Positions 7,463 to 16,599 of a stretch of DNA of 36,405 nt are shown here, piece by piece (positions within the stretch are counted from its first letter, which is position 1; every line of letters starts with the position of its first letter). This stretch comes from Terriglobia bacterium (GTDB lineage: Bacteria > Acidobacteriota > Terriglobia > Bryobacterales > Bryobacteraceae). A model generated the notes under the pieces. That model had not been told where the DNA came from. It did no database searches and saw only the letters and a program-made list of their open reading frames with translations. The stretch is taken from positions 1 through 36,405 of the forward strand of contig JAIQFE010000041.1 of NCBI GenBank assembly GCA_020073445.1, read 5' to 3'. Position numbers and translations under genes: made by a program.

Positions 7463-9193
7463 ATGAGCAATTCTGTAGCATCACCTCCACCCGATTCGAC
7501 CCCCAAAAACAAGAAGCGTGGAAAGGCTGGCGGCGTACGCTCGACTCCCAAAGGCCGGCGAGTCGACCCGCAGGCGCGCGAGGATGTCCAAGCCCTGCTT
7601 GGAGATGCACCACGCCGCCGCGATCTGCTCATCGAGCACTTGCACAAGATCCAAGACCGCTATGGTTGCCTGTCGGCCAGGCATTTGGTGGCGCTGGCGG
7701 ACGAGATGAAGATGGCCATGGCAGAGGTCTACGAGGTGGCGACGTTTTATCACCACTTCGACGTCGTGAAAGAGGGCGATACGGCTCCTCCGGCGATTAC
7801 CGTTCGCGTCTGCGATTCCATCGCGTGTGAGCTGGCCGGCTCGCACGACCTGCTCGCTAAATTGCCTGCGATTCTCGGCAGTGGTGTGCGTGTGCTGCAC
7901 GCCCCGTGTGTCGGCCGCTGCGAGACCGCGCCGGTCGCTGTCGTTGGCCAGAATCCGATCCCATATGCCACCGCAGAGCAAGTGAAGCAGACGGTCCAAG
8001 CCGGTCAAGTAACTCACCCGAGTACTGGCGCAGTTACGCCCGGCTACATCGATTACGCGGCCTATCGTGCCGCCGGGGGATATGCGCTTGCCGCATCGTG
8101 CGCCGCCGGAGCGAAGAAGCCTGCAGACGTGATCGCGATCATGGAAGACTCCGGTCTGCGCGGCCTCGGTGGTGCCGGCTTCCCGGCCGGCCGCAAATGG
8201 AAACTGGTATCGGCCGAACCCGCGCCGCGTCTGATGGCGATCAACATCGACGAAGGCGAGCCCGGCACCTTCAAGGACCGCTACTACCTGGAACGCGATC
8301 CGCATCGTTTCTTGGAAGGCGCGCTCATCGCCGCCTGGGCGGTCGGCATCGATGCGATTTACATTTATCTCCGCGACGAATATCACGGCTGCCGGGCGAT
8401 TCTGGAGCGTGAGATTGCGGCCCTTCAAGCGAATCCGCCATATGCGATTCCGGCCATCCATCTTCGGCGAGGCGCCGGCGCCTACATTTGCGGCGAAGAG
8501 TCTTCGATGATCGAATCCATTGAAGGCAAGCGCGGCGAGCCCCGCCTGCGGCCACCTTACGTCGCGCAAGTCGGCCTGTTCGGCCGTCCCACCCTCGAGC
8601 ACAATATGGAAACGCTGCACTGGGTGCGCGAGATCCTCGAGAAGGGAGCGGCATGGTTTGCAGGCCAGGGCCGCAACGGCCGGAAGGGTCTGCGGTCCTT
8701 TTCTGTCAGCGGCCGCGTTAAGAAACCTGGCGTGCATCTGGCGCCTGCCGGCATCACGCTGCGCGAACTGATCGATGAATACTGCGGCGGCATGCTGGAA
8801 GGCCACGAGCTATACGGATATCTCCCCGGCGGCGCATCGGGCGGAATTTTGCCGGCGGACAAAGCCGACATTCCACTCGATTTTGACACTTTGAATCCGT
8901 ACGGTTGCTTCATCGGATCGGCGGCCATCGTGGTGTTTTCAAAGCACGACACAGCCTCGGCGGTCGCGCGCAATTTGATGAAGTTCTTCGCCGACGAATC
9001 CTGCGGTCAATGCACGCCCTGCCGCGTCGGTACGGTTAAGGCGCTCCAGTTGATGGAGCAGAAGCGATGGGATGCGCCACTCTTACAAGAGTTATCCCAG
9101 GCGATGATGGACGCATCGATCTGCGGTTTGGGTCAGGCTGCTCCCAATCCAGCGCTCACAGTCTTAAAATTCTTTCCCAAGGAAGTCGAGTAA
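7463..9193 (+). CDS. fdsB: NAD-dependent formate dehydrogenase beta subunit, fused NuoE-NuoF type (FdsG-FdsB)
   Basis: The 576-residue protein joins two subunits that are separate in Fds-type formate dehydrogenases. Residues about 45-190 are a NuoE-like thioredoxin-fold [2Fe-2S] domain with Cys117, Cys122, Cys149 and Cys153. Residues about 220-576 are NuoF-like: the FMN loop GLRGLGGAGFPAGRKW (231-246), NIDEGEPGTFKDR (261-273), the NAD-site region GAGAYICGEESSM (338-349), and the [4Fe-4S] ligands in ESCGQCTPCRVGT (Cys514, 517, 520) plus Cys554. The role is electron transfer from the alpha subunit to NAD+, or the reverse. The first 40 residues are a basic, proline-rich tail of unknown use. No good ribosome site precedes the ATG. 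The stop and the next ATG share one base (TAATG), so the subunits are translationally coupled. Confidence 0.93.
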   Translation: MSNSVASPPPDSTPKNKKRGKAGGVRSTPKGRRVDPQAREDVQALLGDAPRRRDLLIEHLHKIQDRYGCLSARHLVALADEMKMAMAEVYEVATFYHHFDVVKEGDTAPPAITVRVCDSIACELAGSHDLLAKLPAILGSGVRVLHAPCVGRCETAPVAVVGQNPIPYATAEQVKQTVQAGQVTHPSTGAVTPGYIDYAAYRAAGGYALAASCAAGAKKPADVIAIMEDSGLRGLGGAGFPAGRKWKLVSAEPAPRLMAINIDEGEPGTFKDRYYLERDPHRFLEGALIAAWAVGIDAIYIYLRDEYHGCRAILEREIAALQANPPYAIPAIHLRRGAGAYICGEESSMIESIEGKRGEPRLRPPYVAQVGLFGRPTLEHNMETLHWVREILEKGAAWFAGQGRNGRKGLRSFSVSGRVKKPGVHLAPAGITLRELIDEYCGGMLEGHELYGYLPGGASGGILPADKADIPLDFDTLNPYGCFIGSAAIVVFSKHDTASAVARNLMKFFADESCGQCTPCRVGTVKALQLMEQKRWDAPLLQELSQAMMDASICGLGQAAPNPALTVLKFFPKEVE

Positions 9194-12033
9194 TGCCGCA
9201 GAACGATACCGCCCTCCTCGATATCGCGCCGGCCGCAGTAGCCGCGCCGCCCGTTTCGTTCCTCCTAAATGGAAAAACCGTGATCTGCGGTTCCGATCAG
9301 ACAATCCTCCAGGCCGCGGAGCAGAACGGTGTCGAGATTCCGCGCCTCTGTTATATGGAGGGCATGCGTCCGGACGGCAATTGCCGCACCTGCATGGTGG
9401 AGATCAAGGGCGAGCGCGTACTGGCGCCATCCTGCTGTCGATTCCCCAAAGAAGGGATGGAAGTCACCACCAACAGCGCGCGGGCTCTGACCAGCCAGAA
9501 GATGTCGATCGAGCTGCTGCTGGCGGATGTTCCCGAGAAATCCTACACGCTCGATTCCGAGCTGGATCTGTGGGCCAAGAAGCTATCGGTCGGCAAGCCC
9601 CGCTTTGCCGCGCGTCCTCAACCGGCCGAAGACCTCTCGCACCCGGCCATGGCGGTCAACCTGGACGCCTGCATCCAGTGCAAGCGCTGTGTGCGCGCGT
9701 GCCGCGAAGAACAGGTTAACGATGTCATCGGCTACGCCTTCCGCGGCGGGCACTCGAAGATTGTCTTCGACCTGGATGATGCGATGGGCGATTCCACGTG
9801 TGTAGGCTGCGGCGAATGCGTACAGGCGTGTCCCACGGGAGCGCTGATGCCGGCGCGCGAGGTCGGCAAGATCGTCGCCGATAAGCAGGTCGATTCGGTG
9901 TGCCCCTACTGCGGCGTCGGCTGCCAGCTTACCTACAACATCAAGGACAATAAGATCCTGTATGTCGAAGGCAAAGACGGCCCGGCGAATTCGAGCCGCC
10001 TGTGCGTGAAGGGCCGCTACGGCTTCGACTACGTTCAACACAAGCATCGTCTCACCAAGCCGCTGATCCGCAAGCCGGGCGTCCCGAAAACCAAGGAATT
10101 CGTTGTCGATCCCGACAACTGGCAGGATGTGTTCCGTGAGGCCACCTGGGAAGAAGCTCTGGATGCCGCCGCCAAGGGATTTCGCGAGGCTCGGGATAAG
10201 TACGGTAAGCGGTCGCTCGCGGGATTCGGCTCCGCCAAATGCACGAACGAAGAGGCGTACGTCTTCCAGAAGCTGGTGCGAACGGGCTTCGGCTCGAACA
10301 ACGTCGACCATTGCACGCGCCTGTGCCATGCATCGAGCGTTGCGGCCTTGATGGAAGGTATCAACTCGGGCGCTGTATCGAATCAGGTGCGCGACGTCGC
10401 AAACGCGGCAGTAATCTTTCTGATTGGCGCGAATCCGACGGTGAATCATCCCGTCGCCGCGACCTTCATCAAGAACGCCGTCAAATCGGGGGTGAAGCTG
10501 ATCGTGGCCGACCCGCGCCGTGGCGATCTGGCCAGGCACGCGACTTACAATCTCCAGTTCAAGGCCGACACGGATGTGGCGCTGCTCAACGCGATGCTGC
10601 ACGTCATCGTGGAGGAAGGCCTCGTGGACAAGAAGTTCGTCGCCGATCGTACTTCCGGCTACGAAGCTCTCGCCGAGAACGTGAAAAAGTTCTCGCCCGA
10701 GCTAATGGCGCCGATCTGCGGCATCGACGCGCAGACCATTCGCGAAGTCGCGCGCTTGTACGCGACCTCGAAGGCCTCGATCATCCTATGGGGCATGGGC
10801 ATCTCCCAGCACGTTCATGGCACCGACAATGCACGCTGCTTGATCGCTTTGGCGCTTTCGACCGGCCAGATCGGCAAACCCGGCTCAGGGCTGCATCCGT
10901 TGCGCGGACAGAACAACGTCCAGGGTGCATCGGACGCGGGACTGATCCCGATGTTCTACCCCGACTATCAGCGTGTGGGCGCGCCCGCGGCGCGGCAGCG
11001 GTTCGAAAAACTTTGGAAGATCGGGCTCGATCCCGATCCGGGTCTCACGGTTGTCGAAACCTTGCACGCCGCCAAGAAACGCGAGATTCGCGGCATGTTC
11101 GTCATGGGCGAAAACCCCGCAATGTCCGATCCGGACGTCGATCACGCCAGAGAAGCGCTCGCCACCCTCGATCATCTGGTAGTACAGGATATTTTTCTCA
11201 CCGAGACTGCGTACTTGGCCGATGTCGTGCTCGCCGCGACTGCGTGGCCGGAGAAAGTCGGCACCGTCACCAACACCGACCGCATGGTCCAGCTCGGCCG
11301 CAAAGCGATTGAGCCGCCCGGAGATTCGAAGGAAGACTTCTGGATTCTCAATGAGCTGGCTCGCCGCGTCGGTGTGGATTGGTATTACGCCCACCCGTGC
11401 GACGTGTTCAACGAGATGCGAACCTGCATGGATTCGATCGCGGGCATCACTTGGGAACGCCTGGAGCGCGAGTCGTCCGTCACTTATCCGTGCGTCAAGG
11501 AAGGCGATCCGGGGGACCCCGTGGTGTTCATCGAGAACTTCCCGACGGAATCCGGGCGCGCCAAGTTCGTTCCCGCCGATCTTATCTCCGCGGCGGAACG
11601 TCCAGACGCCGAGTACCCGATGGTGCTCATCACCGGGCGTCAGCTCGAGCACTGGCACACCGGGGCTATGACGCGCCGTTCGTCGGCACTCGATTCCCTG
11701 GAGCCGGAGCCGGTTGCGTCGGTGCATCCGCTCGACTTAGAGAAGCTGGGGGTCCCGCCCGGTGACACGATCACGATCGAATCGCGGCGCGGCAAGATCT
11801 CCCTGTACGCTCGCATGGACGATGGAATGCCGCGCGGAACGGTATTCGTCCCGTTCTGCTACTACGAGGCAGCCGCGAACATGCTGACCAACCCGGTGCT
11901 TGATCCGTTTGGGAAGATTCCCGAGTTCAAGTACTGCGCGGTAAAGGTCACGAAGGGTGGCCCATCGCCAGAGCGCATGAGCTTCGGCGGCGGTGTCATG
12001 TTGCCCGAGCGGCAACCTGTGCCTGCCCGGTAG
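9193..12033 (+). CDS. fdsA: Formate dehydrogenase alpha subunit (Mo/W-bisMGD, FdsA/FdhA type)
   Basis: The protein has 946 residues. It starts with a [2Fe-2S] domain (Cys53, 64, 67, 81), then an 8-Cys ferredoxin region (Cys160, 163, 166, 170 and 203, 206, 209, 213). The [4Fe-4S] of the catalytic domain is CPYCGVGC (237, 240, 244) with Cys271. The active-site motif is DHCTRLCHASS; the Mo/W ligand is Cys378, encoded TGC, followed by His379. The C-terminal MopB domain shows TGRQLEHWHTGAMTRRS. Unlike NuoG and many FdsA proteins there is no Cys between residues 82 and 160, so the His-Cys3 cluster is absent. The ATG at 9193 is chosen over an upstream in-frame candidate at 9067 because it overlaps the beta-subunit stop and starts the natural domain. 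FdhD/FdsC, the sulfurtransferase needed for activity, is not in the window. Confidence 0.95.
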   Translation: MPQNDTALLDIAPAAVAAPPVSFLLNGKTVICGSDQTILQAAEQNGVEIPRLCYMEGMRPDGNCRTCMVEIKGERVLAPSCCRFPKEGMEVTTNSARALTSQKMSIELLLADVPEKSYTLDSELDLWAKKLSVGKPRFAARPQPAEDLSHPAMAVNLDACIQCKRCVRACREEQVNDVIGYAFRGGHSKIVFDLDDAMGDSTCVGCGECVQACPTGALMPAREVGKIVADKQVDSVCPYCGVGCQLTYNIKDNKILYVEGKDGPANSSRLCVKGRYGFDYVQHKHRLTKPLIRKPGVPKTKEFVVDPDNWQDVFREATWEEALDAAAKGFREARDKYGKRSLAGFGSAKCTNEEAYVFQKLVRTGFGSNNVDHCTRLCHASSVAALMEGINSGAVSNQVRDVANAAVIFLIGANPTVNHPVAATFIKNAVKSGVKLIVADPRRGDLARHATYNLQFKADTDVALLNAMLHVIVEEGLVDKKFVADRTSGYEALAENVKKFSPELMAPICGIDAQTIREVARLYATSKASIILWGMGISQHVHGTDNARCLIALALSTGQIGKPGSGLHPLRGQNNVQGASDAGLIPMFYPDYQRVGAPAARQRFEKLWKIGLDPDPGLTVVETLHAAKKREIRGMFVMGENPAMSDPDVDHAREALATLDHLVVQDIFLTETAYLADVVLAATAWPEKVGTVTNTDRMVQLGRKAIEPPGDSKEDFWILNELARRVGVDWYYAHPCDVFNEMRTCMDSIAGITWERLERESSVTYPCVKEGDPGDPVVFIENFPTESGRAKFVPADLISAAERPDAEYPMVLITGRQLEHWHTGAMTRRSSALDSLEPEPVASVHPLDLEKLGVPPGDTITIESRRGKISLYARMDDGMPRGTVFVPFCYYEAAANMLTNPVLDPFGKIPEFKYCAVKVTKGGPSPERMSFGGGVMLPERQPVPAR

Positions 12034-12037
12034 GCGT

Positions 12038-13108
12038 TTACGGCCGAAAGACTTCTTGAACGGTCTTAACCACCCCGGGGTCCTTGCATCGGTAGCCCGG
12101 CAGCCGTGAGATGGCGGTTTGAAACTCTTCGCCTCGCATGATCTCCAGGACGCGTTTCATCGATTCCAGCTCCAGGAGCTGCTTTCGGCAAACAAAGAAA
12201 TAGTCCTCCGTCACTAACCGGACAAAATCGAGCTCGAACTGCCGGGCCGCGGCTTCCACCCCAAAGCTTACGTCCGCCATATCGCTGGCGACATAGGCCG
12301 CGACAGCCGCGTGGGTGAATTCCACCTGCTCATAGCCGTTGATGCGCGAACCGTCGAGCTTGTGCTGCGCCAGGAACTGGTCGAATAGCAGACGGGTACC
12401 CGAATCGGGATCGCGGTTCACGAACCGAACCTCCGGATCGAGCAGCCGTTCGATTGACGTGATGCCCAGCGGATTTCCGCGCTTGACCATCAGGCCCATC
12501 TCGCGGGTCACCAAGCCGATCACCCGATGAACGCTGGGGGTCAGCCAGCCCTTGCTGGCGTCGATGCTCCTCTGCCGCAATTCCCCTTGTGGCAGGTGCA
12601 TGCCGGCGAGCTCGCACCCATCGTGCGCCAGGGAGACCAGGGAGGTTTGGTTACTGACGTAGCGGAGATCTACGCCGAGGTCGACTTCCCGGCTGAGCAG
12701 TTCTCTCAGTTTCGAAACGGCGAATCCGTGACTTGCATGCACGCGGATAATCGAAGGGCCGTGCGGCAGAAATTGGTTGATCTCGGTTTCCAGCTCCTGC
12801 GAAAGGTTCTGGAGTTGAGGTCCCAGTCGCGCCTGGAGCCGCTGTCCCGCCCATACCAGCTTTCCGCCGAACGGCGTCAGGCTGGTTCCGCGTCCCTGCT
12901 TTCTCTCAACCAACGGCGCCTCGAAGAAGGCCGACCATTTCTCGATCAGATTCCACGCGTGCCGGTACGACACGCCTGCCCGCTGCGCGGCCCGGCCGAT
13001 TTTTCCGGTCACCCGGATTTCATTCAGGAAATCCAACATGACCAGGATCGATTGCGTGTCGTCGTCTCGCCTGAAACGCCAGACCGGTTCGATTTCGATG
13101 TGGATCAA
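12038..13108 (-). CDS. ModE-like HTH regulator with C-terminal PBP-like sensor domain
   Basis: The 356-residue protein has a LysR/ModE-type winged helix at about 19-80 (TGKIGRAAQRAGVSYRHAWN, then GTSLTPFGGKL). A PBP-like domain (PF12727 type) follows at about 118-330. The latter shares NRDPDSGTRLLFDQFL, GCELAGMHL and THAAVAAYVASDMADVSFG with the MoeA-PBP protein, so the two are homologous. HTH proteins of this build are commonly annotated as molybdate/tungstate-responsive regulators; the ligand here is inferred. Its start overlaps the stop of the TauE/SafE-type permease gene by four bases, so the two are an operon. That operon is divergent from the TonB receptor-wtpA pair and convergent with fdsA (four bases between stops). 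It could control any of these. Confidence 0.85.
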   Translation of the reverse strand: MIHIEIEPVWRFRRDDDTQSILVMLDFLNEIRVTGKIGRAAQRAGVSYRHAWNLIEKWSAFFEAPLVERKQGRGTSLTPFGGKLVWAGQRLQARLGPQLQNLSQELETEINQFLPHGPSIIRVHASHGFAVSKLRELLSREVDLGVDLRYVSNQTSLVSLAHDGCELAGMHLPQGELRQRSIDASKGWLTPSVHRVIGLVTREMGLMVKRGNPLGITSIERLLDPEVRFVNRDPDSGTRLLFDQFLAQHKLDGSRINGYEQVEFTHAAVAAYVASDMADVSFGVEAAARQFELDFVRLVTEDYFFVCRKQLLELESMKRVLEIMRGEEFQTAISRLPGYRCKDPGVVKTVQEVFRP

Positions 13109-13974
13109 TGCAGCCTCCTTCTAACTTTGATCGAGGATACGATCAGGATTACGCCGAGCATAGCTTTGAGCAGGCTTGAGGGCGCTACGGAAGCGAGCAA
13201 GCCGCCACCGATACCGCCGGCGGTCGCTCCCAGCCCCATGGGCAGGATCAGCCGCAGGACAATGTTTCGATCGTTCAGCGCACCGGCGCGCAAGTGCCGC
13301 GCAAATCCAGTCAGCACCGTTGGAATGCTCACCATCTGACTAAGCGATCCAGCGGCTTTGATGGGAGCGCCAAATCCCAAAATCAAGGTGGGGATGATCA
13401 CTTCGCCTCCCGCTACGCCCAGGAGTCCGCTGATCGCGCCGATCGCAACACCCAGAGCAAGCCCGGACGGTATTTTGAGCAGCAGGGAACCTGACAGCAG
13501 GCCGAGCGGAGCGAACGACACAATTGACTCTGCAATCATCACCAAGCCGAGCGCGAGCAGCAATGCGAAGACGGCTCGTGTAAGCGCAACTGGTGAAAGC
13601 CGTCTTAGCCCGCTGACTCCCGCATATGCCCCCAAAATCGCACCAATCGCCAAAGCACTGGTTTCGTAAAGGTACGGCGCCAGGCTAGCAGTCTTAAGCG
13701 TGTAAAGGCGCGTCGGCAGCGCGGCGAGAATGGTGATCAGGCTGACTGCCAGATTCACCGGTATGGCTGTCTTCAAGGGAAGACGAAGGGTTCCGGCGAG
13801 GTAAGGAAGTCGCAGTTCCGCCCCGCCTAACCCGACCAATCCGCCCGCCAACCCGACCACGAATCCAACCAATGCGTTAAGAATGAAGGGGCCTTGCGTG
13901 GGGTCCTTGGGGTCGCTCGCAATTGTGGCACTCCGCTTCATATCTCCCGGGTCCAGATAGGTTGTCGAAATCAT
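13105..13974 (-). CDS. TauE/SafE (TSUP) family membrane permease
   Basis: The protein has 289 residues, with about eight membrane segments. Two half-repeats start with the family pattern: GFVVGLAGGLVGLGGAELRLPYLAG near residue 36 and GVAIGAISGLLGVAGGEVIIPTLIL near residue 173. TSUP proteins move small anions, often sulfite, sulfoacetate or other organosulfur compounds, across the cytoplasmic membrane. The gene is the first of a two-gene operon with the HTH-PBP regulator, which raises the idea of a molybdate, tungstate or other oxyanion substrate; that is inference from position only. Start at 13974 keeps a soluble N-tail; the Met at 13941 is an alternative. Confidence 0.88.
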   Translation of the reverse strand: MISTTYLDPGDMKRSATIASDPKDPTQGPFILNALVGFVVGLAGGLVGLGGAELRLPYLAGTLRLPLKTAIPVNLAVSLITILAALPTRLYTLKTASLAPYLYETSALAIGAILGAYAGVSGLRRLSPVALTRAVFALLLALGLVMIAESIVSFAPLGLLSGSLLLKIPSGLALGVAIGAISGLLGVAGGEVIIPTLILGFGAPIKAAGSLSQMVSIPTVLTGFARHLRAGALNDRNIVLRLILPMGLGATAGGIGGGLLASVAPSSLLKAMLGVILIVSSIKVRRRLH

Positions 13975-14041
13975 ATTCCCAAGGCTCTCCCGATAAGTCT
14001 ATCTTGGACAAAGGACGAAACGAAGTCCACTCAAATTAGAT
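13975..14041. promoter_or_regulatory. Divergent control region between the permease-regulator pair and the TonB receptor
   Basis: The region of 67 bases must hold both promoters. It contains an inverted repeat TGGAC (14005-14009) and GTCCA (14025-14029) with a direct copy GGAC between the arms. This could be an operator for the HTH-PBP regulator, but the arms are short and chance is not excluded. No match to the classical E. coli ModE operator is seen. Confidence 0.3.
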
Positions 14042-16597
14042 ATGTCCAAAGTTGCATATATGATGGGCGCCCTAGCCCTGCTCTTGACCCTCCCCGCGAA
14101 TGCGCAAGATGCGGCCGACGCCGGTCAGATTATTGGAGTCGTTGCGGACTCTTCGGGGGCGGTCGTCCCCGGTTCCGACGTTACGCTGACGAACCAGAGG
14201 ACGAAAACCAAAACATCAACGGTCACCGATAACCAGGGCGCTTATAAGTTTCTGTCCGTGCCGCCGGGAGTGTACATCGTTGAAGCGCGTTCCCGCGGCT
14301 TCCTCAATGCCATCAGCCCCGAAGTCAGAGTGGCCCCGAGCCAAACCGTCAATCTCGATTTCAGCCTGCTGATTCCCCCGGATATTTACACTTTTGTGGT
14401 CGAAGCAGGCACAGTCGAAACCGCCTACCGCGTGGACAACGTGGACGCAGGCGGACCCCTTGGGACCACGCCGATACTGAATCTTCCCTACACGGTCAAC
14501 GTGATTTCGAGACAACTGATCGACGACACACAATCGAGAAACTTCAAAGAAGCTGCCAAGTACCTTCCTCTGGTGATGTTTCAGGAGATGCAGGGACCCG
14601 AAGTTTTGCGTCCCGAGACGCGCGGCATGCAGGGAAGCAACATGCAGAACGACCGGAAGGACGGGATGGGAATCGCGGTCACCACGCCGTCAGCACTCGA
14701 AGAATACGAGCAGATCGAGGTCATCAACGGGCTCGGCGGCCCGTTGTACGGCCCGGCGAATCCGTCGGGCATGTTCAACTTCGTCACCAAGCGCCCCACC
14801 GAGGAACGGCTCGGTCAAATCGAGTTGGATTATGAGGGGCGAAGCGTCGGGACCATCCATACCGACCTGGGCGGACGCTTCGGCAAGAACCGGATGTTCG
14901 GCTACCGAACGAATTTGTTATTGGCCGACGGCGAAGGCTATGTCGATTCCAGCCAGTTGCGGCGCCAGCTCGCCGCAGGTGCAGGCGATGTGCGCCTGAC
15001 GAACAGTACCGTGATCGAAGGAAATTTCAGTTACTACAACCTGTTCCAGCACGGATATCCTGGCTGGTTCGCTTACGCGCCGACGACCACTCCTCTTTCG
15101 GTCCCCGGTTCCAAAAGTATTTTGCTGCCGCCGGACGCGCCGGATCCGACTCGGCGCGGCTACGGGCAATCGTTCTCGGGCGTGGACCTTACGTCGGAGA
15201 TCGGCGAAGTGCGCGTGAAGCACGACTTCAATTCGAACTGGCACCTGGTGGTGGGCGTGCTGAATCAAGTTTCCGATCGCAATCTCAACACTGCCGTCAA
15301 TCAGCTCATCGATAACAATGGGAATTACAAATCCTACCTCGCCAACGCCTTCTCTTCGCTGGCCCCGCGTTTCCACGTGGATAGCGATATAGCCAATCTG
15401 ACCGGCAGCTTCCAAACTGGCGGGATTCGGCACGACGTCGTGTTCGGTGGCGCCGGCTACAGATTCGCGTCCTACTCACCGGTGACGAGCCCTGCCAAAA
15501 TCGCGCTGTGCACCGCTAATGGCATCTGTCAGGCCAACATCGCGAACCCGTTGGTTTATGTGGAACCGCCCGGTGGCCTCTTCTCCTACGCGAAGACCAG
15601 CCCATCGACGGGAATCTACGGGTCCAGCATCATTCGTCAGCAGGGCTTCAGCGGAGCCGATACCATCACGTTCACTCCCCGCTGGCTCGTGCGCGTGGCA
15701 CTCAGCCAGGACTGGACCTGGACCGACAGTTACGCCGATAACGCGGCTACGAACTTCCTTAGAACCCCGATCAAAGGCGGCTATGTCAGCCAGGGGCTCA
15801 GTCCGTCCGCCAGTGTGATGTTCAAGCCGCGCGCCGACATGACCCTTTACGCGACTTTCGCCGACAGCATTCAGGCGCCGGATGTCGCGGCGGCGAATAG
15901 CGGCAACATCATCATTACGAATGCGAGCCAGGCACTTCCTCCGTACCGCAGCAAGGAGTACGAGATCGGATACAAGCTGAGAGTGCGCAGGATCAATTTC
16001 TCAACCGCACTGTTCCGCGTGGAAAGGCCATTTGCGAATTTTGTTACCGGCGTCGTGAGCCCAATCTGCGGCGCTCAATCCGGGACGGCAAATTGCGAAG
16101 AGTTTAGAATTACCGGGAACCAGCTTAACTATGGCGCCGAGGCAACGCTCTCCGGCCGGATCTTTCCAAGTTTGATGGTTACAGCGGGGCTGTCGGTTCT
16201 CAATCCGAAGCTCACGGATACCGGGATCGCCGCGACCAACAACCGAAACTTTGTCGGCATTCCTGCCTACAAATCGAATATTCTCGCCGAGTATCGTTTG
16301 CCGGTCATCCCCGGCGCCTACTTGAACTTCGACTGGCAGCACGTCGGACGCCGGCCGATCGACGACATTAACAGCTCCTACACTCCTCAGTTCAACACTT
16401 TTGATCTCGGGGCTCGCTACACCGCCAAGATCCTGGGGAAGGTGACCACGTGGCGCGTCACGGCGAATAACGCGAGCGATGTACACTACTGGTCGACGCT
16501 AGGTCCCGGCAGCATTACGGGACAGAGCACCGGCAGCTATCTAGGGCATCTGGGCGAGCCGAGATTGATCACGGCGTCCATGCGATTCGATTTTTAG
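14042..16597 (+). CDS. TonB-dependent siderophore-type outer membrane receptor with N-terminal carboxypeptidase-like domain
   Basis: The protein has 851 residues. The signal peptide (MSKVAYMMGALALLLTLPAN, then AQ) is followed by a carboxypeptidase-regulatory-like domain (about 28-110: GQIIGVVADSSGAVVPGSDV, then GAYKFLSVPPGVYIVEA). The plug carries the siderophore-receptor signature NLPYTVNVISRQLIDD (about 147-162) and GPLYGPANPSGMFNFVTKRP. A 22-strand barrel then ends in SMRFDF with the terminal Phe needed for outer membrane insertion. Such receptors import chelated metals with energy from TonB. The stop is two bases from wtpA, and the gene is divergent from a Mo/W-type regulator. The substrate may thus be a molybdate or tungstate chelate; this is inference. 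An ordinary ferric siderophore remains the main alternative. Confidence 0.9.
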   Translation: MSKVAYMMGALALLLTLPANAQDAADAGQIIGVVADSSGAVVPGSDVTLTNQRTKTKTSTVTDNQGAYKFLSVPPGVYIVEARSRGFLNAISPEVRVAPSQTVNLDFSLLIPPDIYTFVVEAGTVETAYRVDNVDAGGPLGTTPILNLPYTVNVISRQLIDDTQSRNFKEAAKYLPLVMFQEMQGPEVLRPETRGMQGSNMQNDRKDGMGIAVTTPSALEEYEQIEVINGLGGPLYGPANPSGMFNFVTKRPTEERLGQIELDYEGRSVGTIHTDLGGRFGKNRMFGYRTNLLLADGEGYVDSSQLRRQLAAGAGDVRLTNSTVIEGNFSYYNLFQHGYPGWFAYAPTTTPLSVPGSKSILLPPDAPDPTRRGYGQSFSGVDLTSEIGEVRVKHDFNSNWHLVVGVLNQVSDRNLNTAVNQLIDNNGNYKSYLANAFSSLAPRFHVDSDIANLTGSFQTGGIRHDVVFGGAGYRFASYSPVTSPAKIALCTANGICQANIANPLVYVEPPGGLFSYAKTSPSTGIYGSSIIRQQGFSGADTITFTPRWLVRVALSQDWTWTDSYADNAATNFLRTPIKGGYVSQGLSPSASVMFKPRADMTLYATFADSIQAPDVAAANSGNIIITNASQALPPYRSKEYEIGYKLRVRRINFSTALFRVERPFANFVTGVVSPICGAQSGTANCEEFRITGNQLNYGAEATLSGRIFPSLMVTAGLSVLNPKLTDTGIAATNNRNFVGIPAYKSNILAEYRLPVIPGAYLNFDWQHVGRRPIDDINSSYTPQFNTFDLGARYTAKILGKVTTWRVTANNASDVHYWSTLGPGSITGQSTGSYLGHLGEPRLITASMRFDF

Positions 16598-16599
16598 TT

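Noticed and set aside
7481-8806. Long open frame of 441 codons antisense to the formate dehydrogenase beta subunit
   Set aside because: It is a codon-bias shadow in a GC-rich gene. The plus-strand protein has all cofactor motifs, and the antisense product resembles nothing.
10324-10326. Possible selenocysteine site in the formate dehydrogenase
   Set aside because: The codon at the active site is TGC, so the ligand is an ordinary Cys; no in-frame TGA is present.
9583-10602. Open frame of 339 codons antisense to the formate dehydrogenase alpha subunit
   Set aside because: Shadow of a real gene with conserved Fe-S and active-site motifs in the other strand.
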